A stretch of DNA of 64,000 nt from Adineta ricciae (Eukaryota; Rotifera; Eurotatoria; Adinetida; Adinetidae), in NCBI GenBank assembly GCA_905250025.1, contig CAJNOJ010000406.1, positions 16,024 to 80,023 of the forward strand, in the 5' to 3' direction. The translations under genes and the position numbers were made by a program. This document shows positions 23,372-35,974 of this stretch, piece after piece (within the stretch, counting starts at the first letter, position 1; the number at the start of each line of letters is the position of its first letter). Below the pieces are notes generated by a model, which was given only the letters and a program-made list of their open reading frames with translations, had not been told where the DNA came from and did not search any database.

Positions 23372-26300
23372 ATCAATCCGTAACATTTCTCACTAACTCA
23401 AACTATATTAGAATTAGATTATTAGATTTTTTTTATCACAAGAGATAGAATCTCGTTTTTTTGTTCTCTTCACATATATATATTCGAAATAAACTAAACT
23501 CCTTCTACCATCGAAAGTTTAACTAAATACAAAGAATCAATGTTGTCATCTCTTCATGATGAACAGATAATAAAGTATTCTTGTCAAATCCCTTTTATAT
23601 GGAAATATCAACTCCTGAAATTACACTCTCGTACTGTATATATCGAGTATAACTCCAAATTATTCGATAGTTCCATGTAAGGCTGATCGGTATTCTCAAT
23701 CAGACGTTTCACATCCACAAGATGATTGAAGAACACCTTGGTCGATAGGAAAAGCTCGTTAAGTGTTGTGCTATATTGGATTGGATAAAAAATTCCGCTT
23801 TCGGTAACACATTGGTAGTGGTAAAGAAGTGCATCGTGAGTCGATCAATCGGGTTTTTAGTGATCTCATTTGTCAGCTTGCAGAGATCTGCAAAGAATCG
23901 AAACTTAAAATACGCTATATTGCGACAATCTAGAGTCAGATGCAGTATGCTATGCCATTTTCTTTCCACCAAGCCACTCTGATATACTGAATGTAATATT
24001 GGCGTCAATAAACCCAATGTTGTATAAGGAATTGTCGTGGTGAAACAAGAACGGTTAACTGTTCTAGAAAACATACTTTGTAATTCATTGTATTCAGTCA
24101 GCGATGACTTTTCTCTTGTGATTATCATTTATTTCACGATTGAGTGAGATGAAGAGAGCAATTGTTAGAAATGTGTCTACAAAGAATGAAGAAAGAGAAT
24201 AAAAGGATACACTCATACCGAAGCACGACAATCAATGAATTGCCATGAACGCACATGCTATTCTCTTCGAACTTTCCAGGAAGAGCAGTGTCGGCCAGGC
24301 ATAGTCTAGCTTTGAAGAAGTAACTTATGGAGATTGGTGGTAAAACTTAACATATCTATCAATGATACTAAATAAATGTATGTCATCATCTTCTGTCGCT
24401 TAACGTCTTTTTCTGCTCGCGCATTGACAGTTTTGAATAAATTGAACGATTTTATTGAGTGAATCGACTGTTGCTTGATTGTGTGTCGTAGCAATGGATG
24501 AGCTCACAGTTAGTAATGTACTGTTTTGCACAAAGAATATTTACCTCGTCCGGTTCGAGCATGAGTGAATCAGTGCCAAACGTATAAAATAATTTTGATC
24601 AGAAATGTCGTGATCAAGAAGAGTAGAATGGTACGATCCCCATAAAGATTAATGAAAAGAGCAATCGCATGAAACACATTCTTCTGATCCTTTTTTGTAT
24701 ATGTGCAAAACGAAGGAGAACCTCTAGTGAAATATTCTAATTACATAGTCAATGTTTGCTGACGAAGAAGTTAGATATATGGTTTTTGATAGGATTCGAT
24801 TCTTCCTTTAAAAATAAGCAAAACAAACAATGCAAGATCGTACGGACTTGATTAAGTATTGGAAAATATTTGGACAAGGCATGTAAACATTCGGCTTTAT
24901 ACAAGTAATCAAGAGTATCTTCATATTCAGCGTCGAGAATACTTACACGCTGTAAGAAAACCACCAGGCGCATATTCAGTTTCGAAAGGATATGTCCATG
25001 ATTTAAGGTCTGTCATATCTGGATTATTTTTGCCGCCGATCAGAGTAAAGACAGCTTGTTCACTTGTTTTGGATTTGCCGCAGTAATGTGTTTGGAAAAA
25101 TGTTTGAATAGACTTGTCAATTTCTTTTATTATCAGTATAGCATCTTATTGATTCTCATGCTTATGATACACGCTAAAGCATTGATGTTCAGGACCGATA
25201 TGAGACGATGCGCTCTAGTGACTGTTTCTAAATAGTTAAGAAATGAAATTGTTTTTGTTGATGCACTATTTTCGAAAAGGTCAATTATTACGGTAGTCTT
25301 TTACTGAAATTGTTTTGCTGTATGAGGTTGGACGACGGTGAATTCATATCTACCGATATGCATCAGATTCGAATAAGTTAGTTTTCGTGAAAACGAACAC
25401 AAGCTAGACTAGCTAAGTTTTGACAATCGTTCAACAGATATCGATTTATCCTTGGTGAGTAATTACAAGGCTTCGATTCACTGTTCGCTTAGAAAAATAC
25501 TTGAACAATTTGAATGGAATGGAACACTATGGTTAACAAAGTCTTTCAGAAGTATTGTAGTTTTCGAACATGGGCACAACAATGTCTGGTTATGATCTTG
25601 ATATAGTTGATCGAAACGAGAACGAGTGATGTTCGAGACCAGAATCGTATTACTTTTGTTTTTGTTAGAACGGTTGAAAAGAAAACACGGTAAAATGAAA
25701 TAGAGATGAGTTCATTAGTTGTTTCAATTCAGTCTCAAGATACGGGTGATACTTCTTGTGATATAGTAGATATAATTTTCTGTTAGAAGCTCAATTTGCG
25801 AGCAGACTCGAAAATGGTGTGATTGGATGAAGTGAATCAGATATACAGAAGCAAGAAATCGTGTTCGACGCTTCGTTCTGAAATGAGAGAAAATCGTACA
25901 TCGATTCTATTTTCACCTTCTTTCAAATCCGAGGAGAAAAAAAGTAATTTGCAAGATCAACGACATACGTACCGATCTAATGTTGTAATCAGTCTGTATT
26001 TGATCGAACTATCATCTAGTAGATCGGATACATTAGTCGATTGTATTGAAATATCCGTCCAATTGACCAGTAAAGAGTTACACAACGAAGCGGAGCACTA
26101 CTGCTATCCTAGATCGTCTGACGATTGTTGTATACTACAACAGCATCATCATCAGGATCAGAAGCAATTAGAGATTACATTGAAATCTCAATGGTTTCTT
26201 TTATAAATACGTATTTCATTCCAGAAAACAACGTTTTTCTAAGATATTCGTAAGAGACGAAATTGACTTAGAATTCACTAAATCCCTTTTGTTAACTTTG

Positions 26301-27080
26301 CAATAAAGTGGCGTCACTCAAGAGAAACGTAACTGTGCTAAATTATTTCTTACAGTTTTCATTTGATTCCTCTTTAGTTGATCATACACAGAATTAGATT
26401 CTCGCTCGTATGATATATGCAATATTTGGTGAAAAGTATATATACTCGAGCATAAGCTAATAAGCAGCACCAGTTAAACAAGAGAGCAGAGAGAAATACG
26501 ACCGAAAAGTGCAAAAGAAAAAACATAGCCAGAGAGCAAACACTGAGAAAGTCATGGCAAATCAGTATGAAACGTGTAGTTTTTGTGTATACGAACTTAT
26601 CATTATAGTTCTCTCTTCATCTGTTTTTATAAGATATAATTAACCAATTCTGCATGTGTGATTACTTGACAACTTCTGTGGAAACCTAAATTTGTTCAAT
26701 TGGTGATTTCATTTAAGAAACATTGATATATGATGAACATCGCAGCAGAAACTTCTAGCTTATACATGTGCTTGGCTACGGTGTCTTCATGGCCATCATT
26801 GTTAGAATCATCAGTAACGACATGAGTGATGGAATCGTGAGATTAGAAAGTTTTAGGATATCTATTTTCTCTGGTCCTATTGGTTGGGCTTTCTGCAATC
26901 GAATGAATTAGATTATACGATATTGCTGAATAAGCTTACTAATCATTTTAAACAGACAAATGCAATACATTTTTCACTAATATCCGCCTTTGAAAAACTA
27001 TTTTCGCTATTGTTTCGATAATAATAACAAATATAAATAGTTTATCTGAGGATATAGATACGAATCGGAACATTTATTCA
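23372..27080. other. Degenerate region without an intact gene, copy 1
   Basis: The minus strand between about 25090 and 23700 carries peptide stretches conserved with copy 2: one with A-V-F-T-L-I-G-G-K-N followed by W-T-Y-P-F-E-T-E-Y, one with E-D-T-L-D-Y-L-Y-K-A-E, and one with R-T-V-N-x-S-C-F-x-T-T-I-P-Y. They are broken by stops and frame shifts in both copies, so this looks like a decayed multi-exon gene of unidentified family. Relative to copy 2, copy 1 carries extra DNA near 24110-24300 and 25080-25470. A plus-strand frame at 25823-26206 is not kept in copy 2. Confidence 0.5.
26146..26276 (+). repeat. Inverted repeat, left arm
   Basis: 131 bp that match the reverse complement of 27281-27411 at every position on manual comparison. 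About 1 kb separates the arms. The arm ends in GAATTC. Part of this arm is itself absent from the corresponding place in copy 2 (around 47138). Confidence 0.95.
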
Positions 27081-27282
27081 TTAGACACACACTGACGTCT
27101 TCAATAAAACCATTGTTGTCAGAAAACAAAATAACAATCTCCAGTTACTGACAAGAACGTTAATACCGGCACCACTTGGAGCGTCTTCTACTGAGAACAG
27201 TTGAATTTGAAAGTTATTTGTGTCACTCACATACAAATCTAGTTTTTGGTCAAATGCCAGATAGATAGGACGATTTAGCTGA
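27081..27282 (-). pseudogene. NHL-repeat protein, C-terminal remnant (truncated by the junction), copy 1
   Basis: About 66 codons equal to the last part of the NHL gene at 48345-49561: R-P-I-Y-L-A-F, D-L-Y-V-S-D-T-N-N-F, then a Ser/Ala/Gly linker and a hydrophobic C-terminal tail ending in S-V-C-V and a stop. Upstream of base 27282 the homology stops abruptly and sequence switches to the right arm of the inverted repeat. The truncation may be an assembly effect rather than a real broken gene. Confidence 0.85.
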
Positions 27283-27411
27283 ATTCTAAGTCAATTTCGT
27301 CTCTTACGAATATCTTAGAAAAACGTTGTTTTCTGGAATGAAATACGTATTTATAAAAGAAACCATTGAGATTTCAATGTAATCTCTAATTGCTTCTGAT
27401 CCTGATGATGA
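27281..27411 (-). repeat. Inverted repeat, right arm
   Basis: Exact reverse complement of 26146-26276, inserted where the NHL gene should continue and ending precisely at the N. See the findings for the artefact versus templated-insertion question. Confidence 0.95.
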
Positions 27412-27412
27412 N
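27412..27412. other. Ambiguous base N at a sequence join
   Basis: A single N separates the end of copy 1 from the start of copy 2. Genes on both sides are cut here (NHL on the left, PLD on the right), which marks a contig join rather than a base-call problem. Confidence 0.85.
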
Positions 27413-27420
27413 TTTTTGAG

Positions 27421-29623
27421 TCCTGATGAATAAAACATAAGGTACGATTTAAAAGAAAAACTAAGTTTATCTTTACTGATGTGCTCGAACTATTCGTTGA
27501 TGAAGATTGTCATCGATTAGGTTATGGATATCCTCATGTGAGCCAGTAACGAAAAATTGGTTCTTAAAAATACAATAACAAAAGTGGACTATATCGAGGA
27601 ACTCGTTCGCTATCATAGATACTTCGATGAATATGTAATGTTGGACAGCTTGGATCATTTCTATGTAAGCGCTATGAACGGAGACTTCGGTGATTTTTGC
27701 ATCTGATGGCCATGGTCCCATAATTGCTCGAATACACTAAACATCGACTGGGAAAAGATTACTCTCGAGAAAAGCTTTCCAGTTCGTGTCATTAAGCTCG
27801 TTTTCGTCATCATACGTTTTCGGTAGTAGAAACGGATACGAATTATTCCCATGGTATTTTACTTTTCTCGTTATGACAGCATTCCATCGCTGACTGAAGC
27901 GCTACGGCGTACGAAGGACTGTTGTTCGATCAATATAATCTGAATTTCATTTCATTCAGAATAGGTAAACGAAGACATAAACGATAGATTAACCTTCATT
28001 ATACTTTTCAAGTGACTGAAATGGTTTCACATAAAGATCGACATAATCTTTTCCGATGAACTATCGATTTTTTTCTATTGACGAAAAGCAAATCCGATGG
28101 CGTTTCATGTGTTTCTTCGATTACGTCATTACAGAAATAGATCTAACACAGTATTGCACTCACGGTTTGCCTTTTTGCGGTATAATTGAAGTTCTAATGT
28201 TTTCATCACCTAGGTTAACGTGGTTGAGAAAAAGAGGTAAATGTGGAATATTCTACCGTAGTTATATCTCCACTCACCGCATACACGCATCATCCCATCA
28301 GTCAAATCATAGATCGATTCGAATGAGAAATGCAACTTTCTGATGGGACCATAAGAGAACTACGCGTTTTGTATGTAGACCATTCAAGTCCATAGTAAAT
28401 GGCACATCTTTGTAAACAATCGCGTGCACACTGACACCTGCATCCTACGATATTCAAAGAGAATAATCAGATTAGTCGATGAAAAGCAAAGGCGGCATAC
28501 AGTAGTTTTCCCTAAGAGAATATCTAGTCGAAATGTCTCGTTTTCCGATGGTCTGATTAACATGATTTCTGGTGAAATCCGCCAACCACTAATAAATAAT
28601 TTACTTCAATACCATTTTTAACTCCTGTACGATGAAAACCTAATGAAAATGTAAAACCATGATCAACCAGTATGGGAAAACGTAATACATTTGTATCTGG
28701 TCGGATATAAGCTGTATAAGTAGCTTTAATAACAAACTATCTACGACAATGTACATTTCAATCTGAAAAGCCTCAGACTCGAAACATACGTACTCTCGAT
28801 GATGAATCAGAGACGAGTTTAAAGCGGATGGTAAATGAATCAAACGACGAGGGCCACGGTAGTCACTGTGAGCTCGTTTGAGTAAATAACCTTCTTTCTG
28901 GCTCTCGCTTATATACCGTGGATGAAGGAAAGAAAACTGACATCGAAAATTTCACGCTACGAAAATAAATATCGAATAATCTAATCGATAAGTATTCTTA
29001 CTGTTGCTAAATGATGACGAAATTTTCGATGTTCAACGATTCGATCGAGATACTCCTTGAACGTTTCCTGTTGAGAATGACAAGGGCAACTATCACAAAT
29101 CGATTTTCAAGAAATTTACACGACGTTTCTGAATGGAAGCACCATTCAGCATTACCATTCGGTCCGTTCTCGTCGGAAAACATGGATTCACTTCGCTAGT
29201 ATTGCTAACTTGCTCATGTCGATGATGAAAATAACTGACGGATTTCTTCATTTCCACTTCGACAAAGTGGACTAGTGCTCGATGCAACACATGAAAGTCT
29301 GAATAACGTTTGTGAATAATCTTTTCACTGGTGGATATATCAGATGAGACCTACAAGTGCGGATTTAAAAAGTTCGCCGAAGTACGTTCAGCAGTTATTG
29401 ATATCACTTGAACAAGAATATTGATGGAAAATGCTTCGTCAGTATAATCATACAGATGTGCAATAGTAAACTGATTTTTCACATTCAACGAACTTTGTTG
29501 GAGATCTTCATTGGTAGATTCTTTGAAGTCGTTACCAGGATATGGTAGAAATTCAACTTGAAGAGTTAAATCTGCAAATTCAGTAATCGGGCGAAATAAA
29601 ACACTGATATTATCGTGTGTCAT
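27421..29623 (-). pseudogene. Phospholipase D (PX-PLD1/2 type), decayed copy 2
   Basis: Same fragments as the copy at 5008-7640, with a clearer N-terminal piece (29351-29623, F-T-I-A-H-L-Y-D-Y-T-D) that resembles the start of a PX domain. It also has S-G-W-R-I-S-P-E near 28590, corresponding to the W-W-L-S-P-E region, and the C-terminal block at 27473-27721 where the canonical N-Q-F-F-V-T is retained across an intron and R-I-V-R-A-H-Q follows. Stops interrupt the frames and the HKD motifs are not found. The C-terminal third is missing because the sequence ends at the N. Confidence 0.8.
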
Positions 29624-29753
29624 CGATAGTAAATTTTTTCAAATATAAAAATGATCACATGTTATCGAGTGTAATTATTGCGTATATTGTGTACAATGAT
29701 AAATAAACAAAAGAAGAAAAGGAAGAGAAAAGTTTCGTATACATTCGTTAGCT

Positions 29754-30596
29754 TTATTGGCAGAGATCGAATACAAAGAGCAGACAAAGTAAAATACATG
29801 CAGAATAAGATGTGATCGATGACGAACTCGTAGAAATTTTATTGAGGAATGTTTTGACACTCTCATGGACTTGGTTGATAGCTGCGACATTCTCTAGATT
29901 TGAGTAATTGGCGCCTGCTGATACAAAACCGTGCTTCATGTTGGCATATGTTTCATACTGACATTGTCCAGATACCTGTGAGTTTGCTGATTGTTCGATA
30001 GCAGTCGAAATGTTTGGACGCAATGGTGGATCATCGCCAGCAGCTATAAAGAGTACTGGTCGCTGTAAATTCTTTACCTCATCTTCAGTCAACCATGCGC
30101 CGTGAATAGAAATGCCTGTAAAGAACAAATCCGACAGATTTGAACAAGCACGAGCCACTTGTAGGCCACCCCAGCAGAAGCCAATTACAGCAATCCGACG
30201 CGATGGCGATGATGTACTTCGAAGCCAAGTAGCAATAGTTCTCAAGTCAATAGATACTTGAGACCAGTTACCAACCTGAGCAAGCCATGCAGCGAAATGA
30301 GGTATTGTTGTGGGCAATGAATTGCCTCGGTAAAAATCCGCCATCACAACCTGTACTTCGTGCTCGGCTGCGAGCCGATCACAGAACACACGCGTTTGTG
30401 TAATATTGAATCCATAAATGTCGTGGAAAACGATAATCGATAGATTTTTCTCAGAATTTGTCTTATTACCAACTGTATAGACATCCATGTCTTCTACACG
30501 AACGACTTCACCTTTCGGATACGTCTCATTCCACAAACTCGATGATTGACAAGTTGAAAAGCCCAGTATGAGAAATACTAAACACAAAATATGCAT
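29754..30596 (-). CDS. Secreted dienelactone hydrolase-family alpha/beta hydrolase, copy 2
   Basis: 280 aa, same length as the copy at 7773-8615. Start at ATG 30594-30596 opening the signal peptide M-H-I-L-C-L-V-F-L-I-L. G-F-C-W-G-G, A-A-G-D-D and K-H-G-F are all retained, so both copies should be active. Substitutions relative to copy 1 are scattered (for example in the loop after Y-T-V-G-N-K and near the C-terminus), consistent with purifying selection on the catalytic core. The hydrophobic C-terminal tail suggests GPI or membrane anchoring. Confidence 0.88.
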   Translation of the reverse strand: MHILCLVFLILGFSTCQSSSLWNETYPKGEVVRVEDMDVYTVGNKTNSEKNLSIIVFHDIYGFNITQTRVFCDRLAAEHEVQVVMADFYRGNSLPTTIPHFAAWLAQVGNWSQVSIDLRTIATWLRSTSSPSRRIAVIGFCWGGLQVARACSNLSDLFFTGISIHGAWLTEDEVKNLQRPVLFIAAGDDPPLRPNISTAIEQSANSQVSGQCQYETYANMKHGFVSAGANYSNLENVAAINQVHESVKTFLNKISTSSSSITSYSACILLCLLFVFDLCQ

Positions 30597-31633
30597 TATC
30601 TTGGGAGTTGCTGCATACAAGATAAGAATCAGCACATGTATTTATAAGCCACTTCTAAAATGCAAATTCACCATATGATGCAGCAGAAAAAGAAAAAAAG
30701 ATTACACAGCAACAAATCAAATAGTAACATATTACTACTTTAAAGCTATGCAAATATCATTCTATAATACATGAAAGCTAAATTGTCTTTCTCTTGATCC
30801 ATAAAGACAGTTTTATTTTGTGTATCCGATCTTCAATAATGCAAAATTTGGCGTCTAATTCACGAAATGTTTCTTCCATTCAAGCATGAAAATCCTCTAA
30901 GATCAATCCGAATATGTCCATGTATGAACATTTGATCAAATATTGTAACTGCTCTGCTTGATGAATATACCCAATCATGTGTTCTACATCAATGAACGTC
31001 TGAGAAAATCGTATGATTTCATCACAAGAACGACACGCAGCGTCAAATCCATCCGATAGATCAACTTTTCGAATTCTTTCATGTGATTCAAGGAAAAGCA
31101 ATCATTTCGAACAATTCAGTCGAATCCGATTCTGTATTATGCTTAAATAAAATACTCAAATATGGAATATAAGACAAATTCATGGTCACTTTCAAAGACC
31201 TGACAAACTCATGGCATGCTTATATATTAGTTAATGTTAACGATGTCACACATAGGAAGTAACATTTCATCGAGTTTCTTATAATTCCCTCTCGAACTGG
31301 TAATAAATCTGTGACATTATCAAATATATGAATGTCTTCTACTAATTTAGTCGACTATGTTTGCAGAGAGTGTGCTTTTATATGAGGGTACGGGTGTTTG
31401 TGCTTATATCGATGAGAACTGAAGTAACCACTATACACACCTTCATCCCTTGCAACCAAAAATGATTGCAGCTGTTTCTTATAAATTCATAGTTAATGCA
31501 TCTATAGCAGACCAACGACCATCCTATTCAGTGAACACATCTGTTCTTTACTGAGTGCCAGACATACGGGAAAAGGAAAAGCTTTTATATTTATTCAAGA
31601 TTCTCAATAGGCAGTTGTAATCAAAATAGACTT
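30597..31633. other. Intergenic, possible relic frame
   Basis: Contains a minus-strand open frame (30880-31101) with F-L-E-S-H-E-R-I and C-R-S-C-D-E-I that is disrupted in copy 1. No domain recognised; treated as remnant. Confidence 0.4.
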
Positions 31634-34600
31634 TTATTTGTAGGTTATTAAATATTCAGCATAGGCTTGAGCATCATGATAGGTGACAGTCATGTGAATT
31701 CCGTCTGTCGTTGAATCGAATCCGATCGGGCGAACTTTCATAGACGAATCTCCTTTGGTAGTTTTTCCGCCGAGAACACGACAAACAAACATACGGTGCT
31801 CGCCATCTTCGTTTTCAACCGCGTAGCCATGGCTATACGTAGCCCGAGATGAAAAATAAACTCCATAGCCGTACACTGTACCTGAAATAAAAACATAAAT
31901 ATATGTTCAAAATTCGATAAAATCAAGAGCACCGTTAACTCCTGCGAAACTGCGATTGAAACAATCACGAATAATCGCATTCGCTGGTTGTTCTGGACAA
32001 CCATGATATAAACGTTTTTCTGTATCGATGCCTAGACGTTTCTTAAAGTCTTTTTTATGCGCGATGAACTGCATATACCATCGTTCATTTTGAATGCGTT
32101 CTAATCGAACAATTTCTGTATAATATCCTTGCATTTGTTCATCAAATTTGCTGATAATTTGTTTATATTCATCCGTATTTTTGGGTACAATAAATCGAAA
32201 TTGATCTTCATCATCGCATGGCTCCCATGTCGAAGGCAATCGATAGTCATTCGATGCACCGTCTGATGATAGAACTTGTCTACAGAATTCATCGTAAACA
32301 TGCGGTTGACTTGGATGGACGATAAATTTCACGGTCCACGGTAAACTATTCTTTTCGATTTGTTGCTTCATCTCTTTCACCATCGTTTTGACAACAATGT
32401 CGACTGAACAAGCGTGTTCGCCACATCCGAGAGCAGGAAATGCAATAGACGTGTACCGATGTGCATGAACACGTTGAACAATATTCGCTATGAGATCGAC
32501 GATCGACTGGTGAAGAATCTTTTTATTCTTATTTGGCTCCCAGCGAAAGAAGAAGATACTTTTGCACGATAAATGACCTGGCGGAGTAATGATAACGGAT
32601 GGATTTCGAGTTGCTGTTTGTTCCTTTATGTAAGCGCTTTGGGCTTGATCACCGGCTGCTTTCAACAGAATTTGTCGTAAATTCTCTGATGACATACTTC
32701 CGATAATAACATCCACCTGAAACAAATGAAAATAACTAGATCGAAGCAATTAAAAGCAGCTATTTACTTGTTGTTTTGTAATATCATCCTTTTTCACTTC
32801 AATGAGTCCATTTGCAATTCTTAACGAGATCGGTGGTTCTTTCACTGTCGTTTGTCGATGTTTGGATACGCCGAGATATTGACGAAATTCATCGTAGAGT
32901 TCAACTTTCTCCGGTTGAATGACAAATACAACTGATAGAGGATATTTCGCTACCAACTGTTGACATTCGCCGACTAACGTTTTCGCAATAAGATTAGTTG
33001 GACATCCGTATCCACCGCAACCGATCGCAGGAAATGCGATACTTTGTAAGTTTTTACCTGCTGCTGTAGTAATCACATTTTGAACTAACTGTTCAAGCGA
33101 TCGACACAGTCGATCTTCGTTTGAACTGGGCGCCCATGGAACGAAATAGATTTTCTTGGCTTTGAGTGATCCGGTGGCTGAAATACTAATAACCGCTTCC
33201 TTATTATTTTGGTTCACCTTTTCATCAAAAGATGCTTTTAGTAACCTTCCACCCACTGTGAAAACACTGTCCATCAGATATTTCGACGTTGAACAAATAA
33301 CGATCACATCAGTCTATATAATTTTTGCTTACTAATTAGAACATTTCTCGCCTTCGACTTACCGTTTGTGCCAATAAATCTGCTTGAATAACTGATATTA
33401 GCTGACTCGACTCATCGTTGTCGTCCACTTGCTGAAATAAACGTAAAATCCTTCCATTTGGTTGAGATAAATAAATAATATTACCTGACTTGAAAAATCT
33501 AAATCATCATCTTGAAAGGCATTTTCATATTTCAATTCATAGTAATAATGTACTTCATCCGATGAAATATTCTCATCTTGCTCAGCTTGTCTAACACGGG
33601 TCGTAGTCAGCAACATCACGCTCGAATCATTTGTTAATTCAAAATTATTCACCGGTGACAAATCAGTCGTATTCGAAATCAATTTCGGTATCCATCGTAG
33701 GAAACCTTCGATTGTATTCCGTTGATTTGCAAATGAGAAACTCTCCAAATCTAGCGTAATCTGTTCGCTCTCAAGAATTTCTAAATACAGATTAATATAT
33801 CGTCGTCGATAATTCATGCCAGTTTCTAAGATTAAATTGACTCGATCATCGACCGTGTACCAAGAGTTAAATTGGATATTATCGTCTGATGTCATGTCGA
33901 GGATTTCAATCGAAGGTGAAAGATCGATGGTTCCGGTGGGATGCTTAGTGAACATCATTTGCCATTGGCCATAGCAGTGAAAGTTAAGAAGTGATGAACC
34001 ACGACAGCGAATCCAGGCATAATTCCCGGATCGATTAGAACCTGGTTCGAAACGTAGGAATTTTGCTAGAGAGATCTGATGACGATCTCGACCTGCTTGA
34101 AGTTCAATGTTTGTTTTGAATGGTTCGCCAACGAGTGATTGTTGAAAATGGTTCGAAATTTCGGATGTGAAATGTATCCATTGTTCCATGGCAAGTGGTT
34201 TGTATTCCCAAATACAATCAACTGCCAGACCTCTCTGACCTTCGACTTCCTGTAGAATTGTTTTCTTTGGAAGCTCTGTTGAATTCGTCGAATAGCTAGG
34301 CAGTAGAAAATCTTGGAAAAAGCCTCGAATATTATGTTTCGATTTGCCATTTTGAACAGGTGTTTCATTGATACTATTCAATAGGAAATAATCTCCACCG
34401 TGAGAAATTAAATAGGTGACAACATCTCGATGCCCTTGATAACAAGCAGCATGCAACGCGGTCGAGCCAATAATCGCTTTCTTTGTATCACCGGATTGAT
34501 CTGGCGGATCATAGGATTGATTTTGAGCATTGACAGAGCAACCTGCCTCTTCAATGAGATATTTGACTAAATCAAGATGATTATTTCGAGCTGCACAGTA

Positions 34601-35020
34601 CAGAACGGTAGTTTCATAAGGGCTCGATTTATCCATTAGCTGCGGATAATTTTCATGAAACGCTTCGATAACTTCCTGATTGCCATCCCATGCTGCGTGA
34701 AATACATCAAGTGATGCTAGCACACCTTGAAGATCTTGTAAAAAGGACTCTAGCATATCGCTAGTAAACGAATCGGATAAGGTCTTGTTTGTTTCATTGT
34801 AGCCGTATTCACGCAGAATGTTGAAAAGATAATTTTGGCATTGCTTTGATAATGAAGAAAAAGATTTGTTGGCGATTGTTTTAATTGCCTTTCCTAAATC
34901 ATTGATAAGCTGCGGAGAATTAGTTTCGCCGTCGGATTGACTTATTGTATGAGAGACAGCATCGATTAGCAGTTGAAGACATTCCTTCAACTTATTTTCG
35001 TCGTTGCTCGCAGTTGCCAT
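31634..35020 (-). CDS. Ankyrin / WWE-like / tandem macro / PARP catalytic protein, copy 2
   Basis: Exons 35020-33485, 33431-33363, 33313-32768, 32716-31933 and 31881-31634; introns 53, 49, 51 and 51 nt. Exon lengths (1536, 69, 546, 784, 248) are identical to copy 1, giving 1060 aa. All domain signatures of copy 1 are present: ankyrin T-A-L-H-A-A-C, macro motifs A-F-P-A-I-G-C-G-G-Y-G and A-F-P-A-L-G-C-G, and PARP L-Y-H-G-C and Y-G-Y-G-V-Y-F. No disabling change was seen. The Met at the position of the catalytic Glu is shared with copy 1, supporting mono-ADP-ribosyltransferase activity. Confidence 0.9.
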
Positions 35021-35974
35021 AAATTATGAATGAAGCAGTGTTTCTCTTACGACTCTCGATACCACTTTTATTAACAAAAAGACAAAGAATTGTAATGCAT
35101 TGCATACAGTTGTTTTTGGAGAAAAGTTTTTTTTCTTCCTACCGGTCATTATAATAATAGTAACTATCGACAAAATTTCCAACTTGCGTCGACGACGACA
35201 CTTAGTCAAATTAAAAGAAGGTCTTTTTTCTTCTATTATGCTGCGAAAACGCTCAAACTTTCATTACCAAAAAACATGAATGTACAGAGCATCTCCTAGG
35301 TGAATACAAGTAGCAGCGATGATGTTTTTTAACATTAACGAGGCCTTATGGAATAGACGAGATCCTGTCGATTCACTCTCATCACATTGGGTGAGATTTT
35401 TAACATTCGTCGATATTGAAGTCCTGCAATGGTTGCTTTCTTTCCAAGACTCCTTATTTATTTCTAAAATACACGAAAATAGACGTCGAAAACTTCCTTT
35501 GAATTAGACGATCGCAATACATCACTCTCTGCTTTTCCAGCAAAAAAATTTACAGCTCTAAATTCGGTCTTTCGCTCATTGAATATTTTCGTTTTTGAAA
35601 TCATTGAACAGCAGCACATTCGTTCAGATAGATGAAAATCGATACAAAGGTCATAGCCATCGATGTACAATTCAAATTATTCGATCAAATTAGCCATACT
35701 ATGTCTTGAAGTCGCTAACTGATGACACCCTCTATTACTCGAAGATTATAAATAAAAGACGAACTGAATATATTCGGACGTGTTCAAAAAAGTGCCGGTA
35801 AAAATGTAGAAAATATAGGGATTATATCTTTCGTTCAAAAAAGCAAATCAGAATATTTCAGTGTGTTCGCCATCACTCTCGTCTATAAGAAAGAGAATAT
35901 ATAGATGCATAAAAAATGAAGTAAAAGGTGCATCTAACGAAATCATCAGTCAATAGAATTGATTTCTTCTGAAT
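35021..35974. other. Intergenic, possible relic
   Basis: Counterpart of 13232-14211, with a short conserved minus-strand frame at 35464-35670 of unknown nature. Confidence 0.35.

Larger units (their letters stand above)
5588..27282 (+). repeat. Segmental duplication / allelic block, copy 1
   Basis: Collinear and same-strand with 27413-48546. Gene order, orientation, intron positions and CDS lengths agree. Coding parts differ by a few per cent, intergenic parts more, with indels of up to about 500 bp. The left limit is where copy 2 begins after the N, inside the PLD relic; the right limit is where copy 1 leaves the NHL gene for an inverted repeat. Confidence 0.95.
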
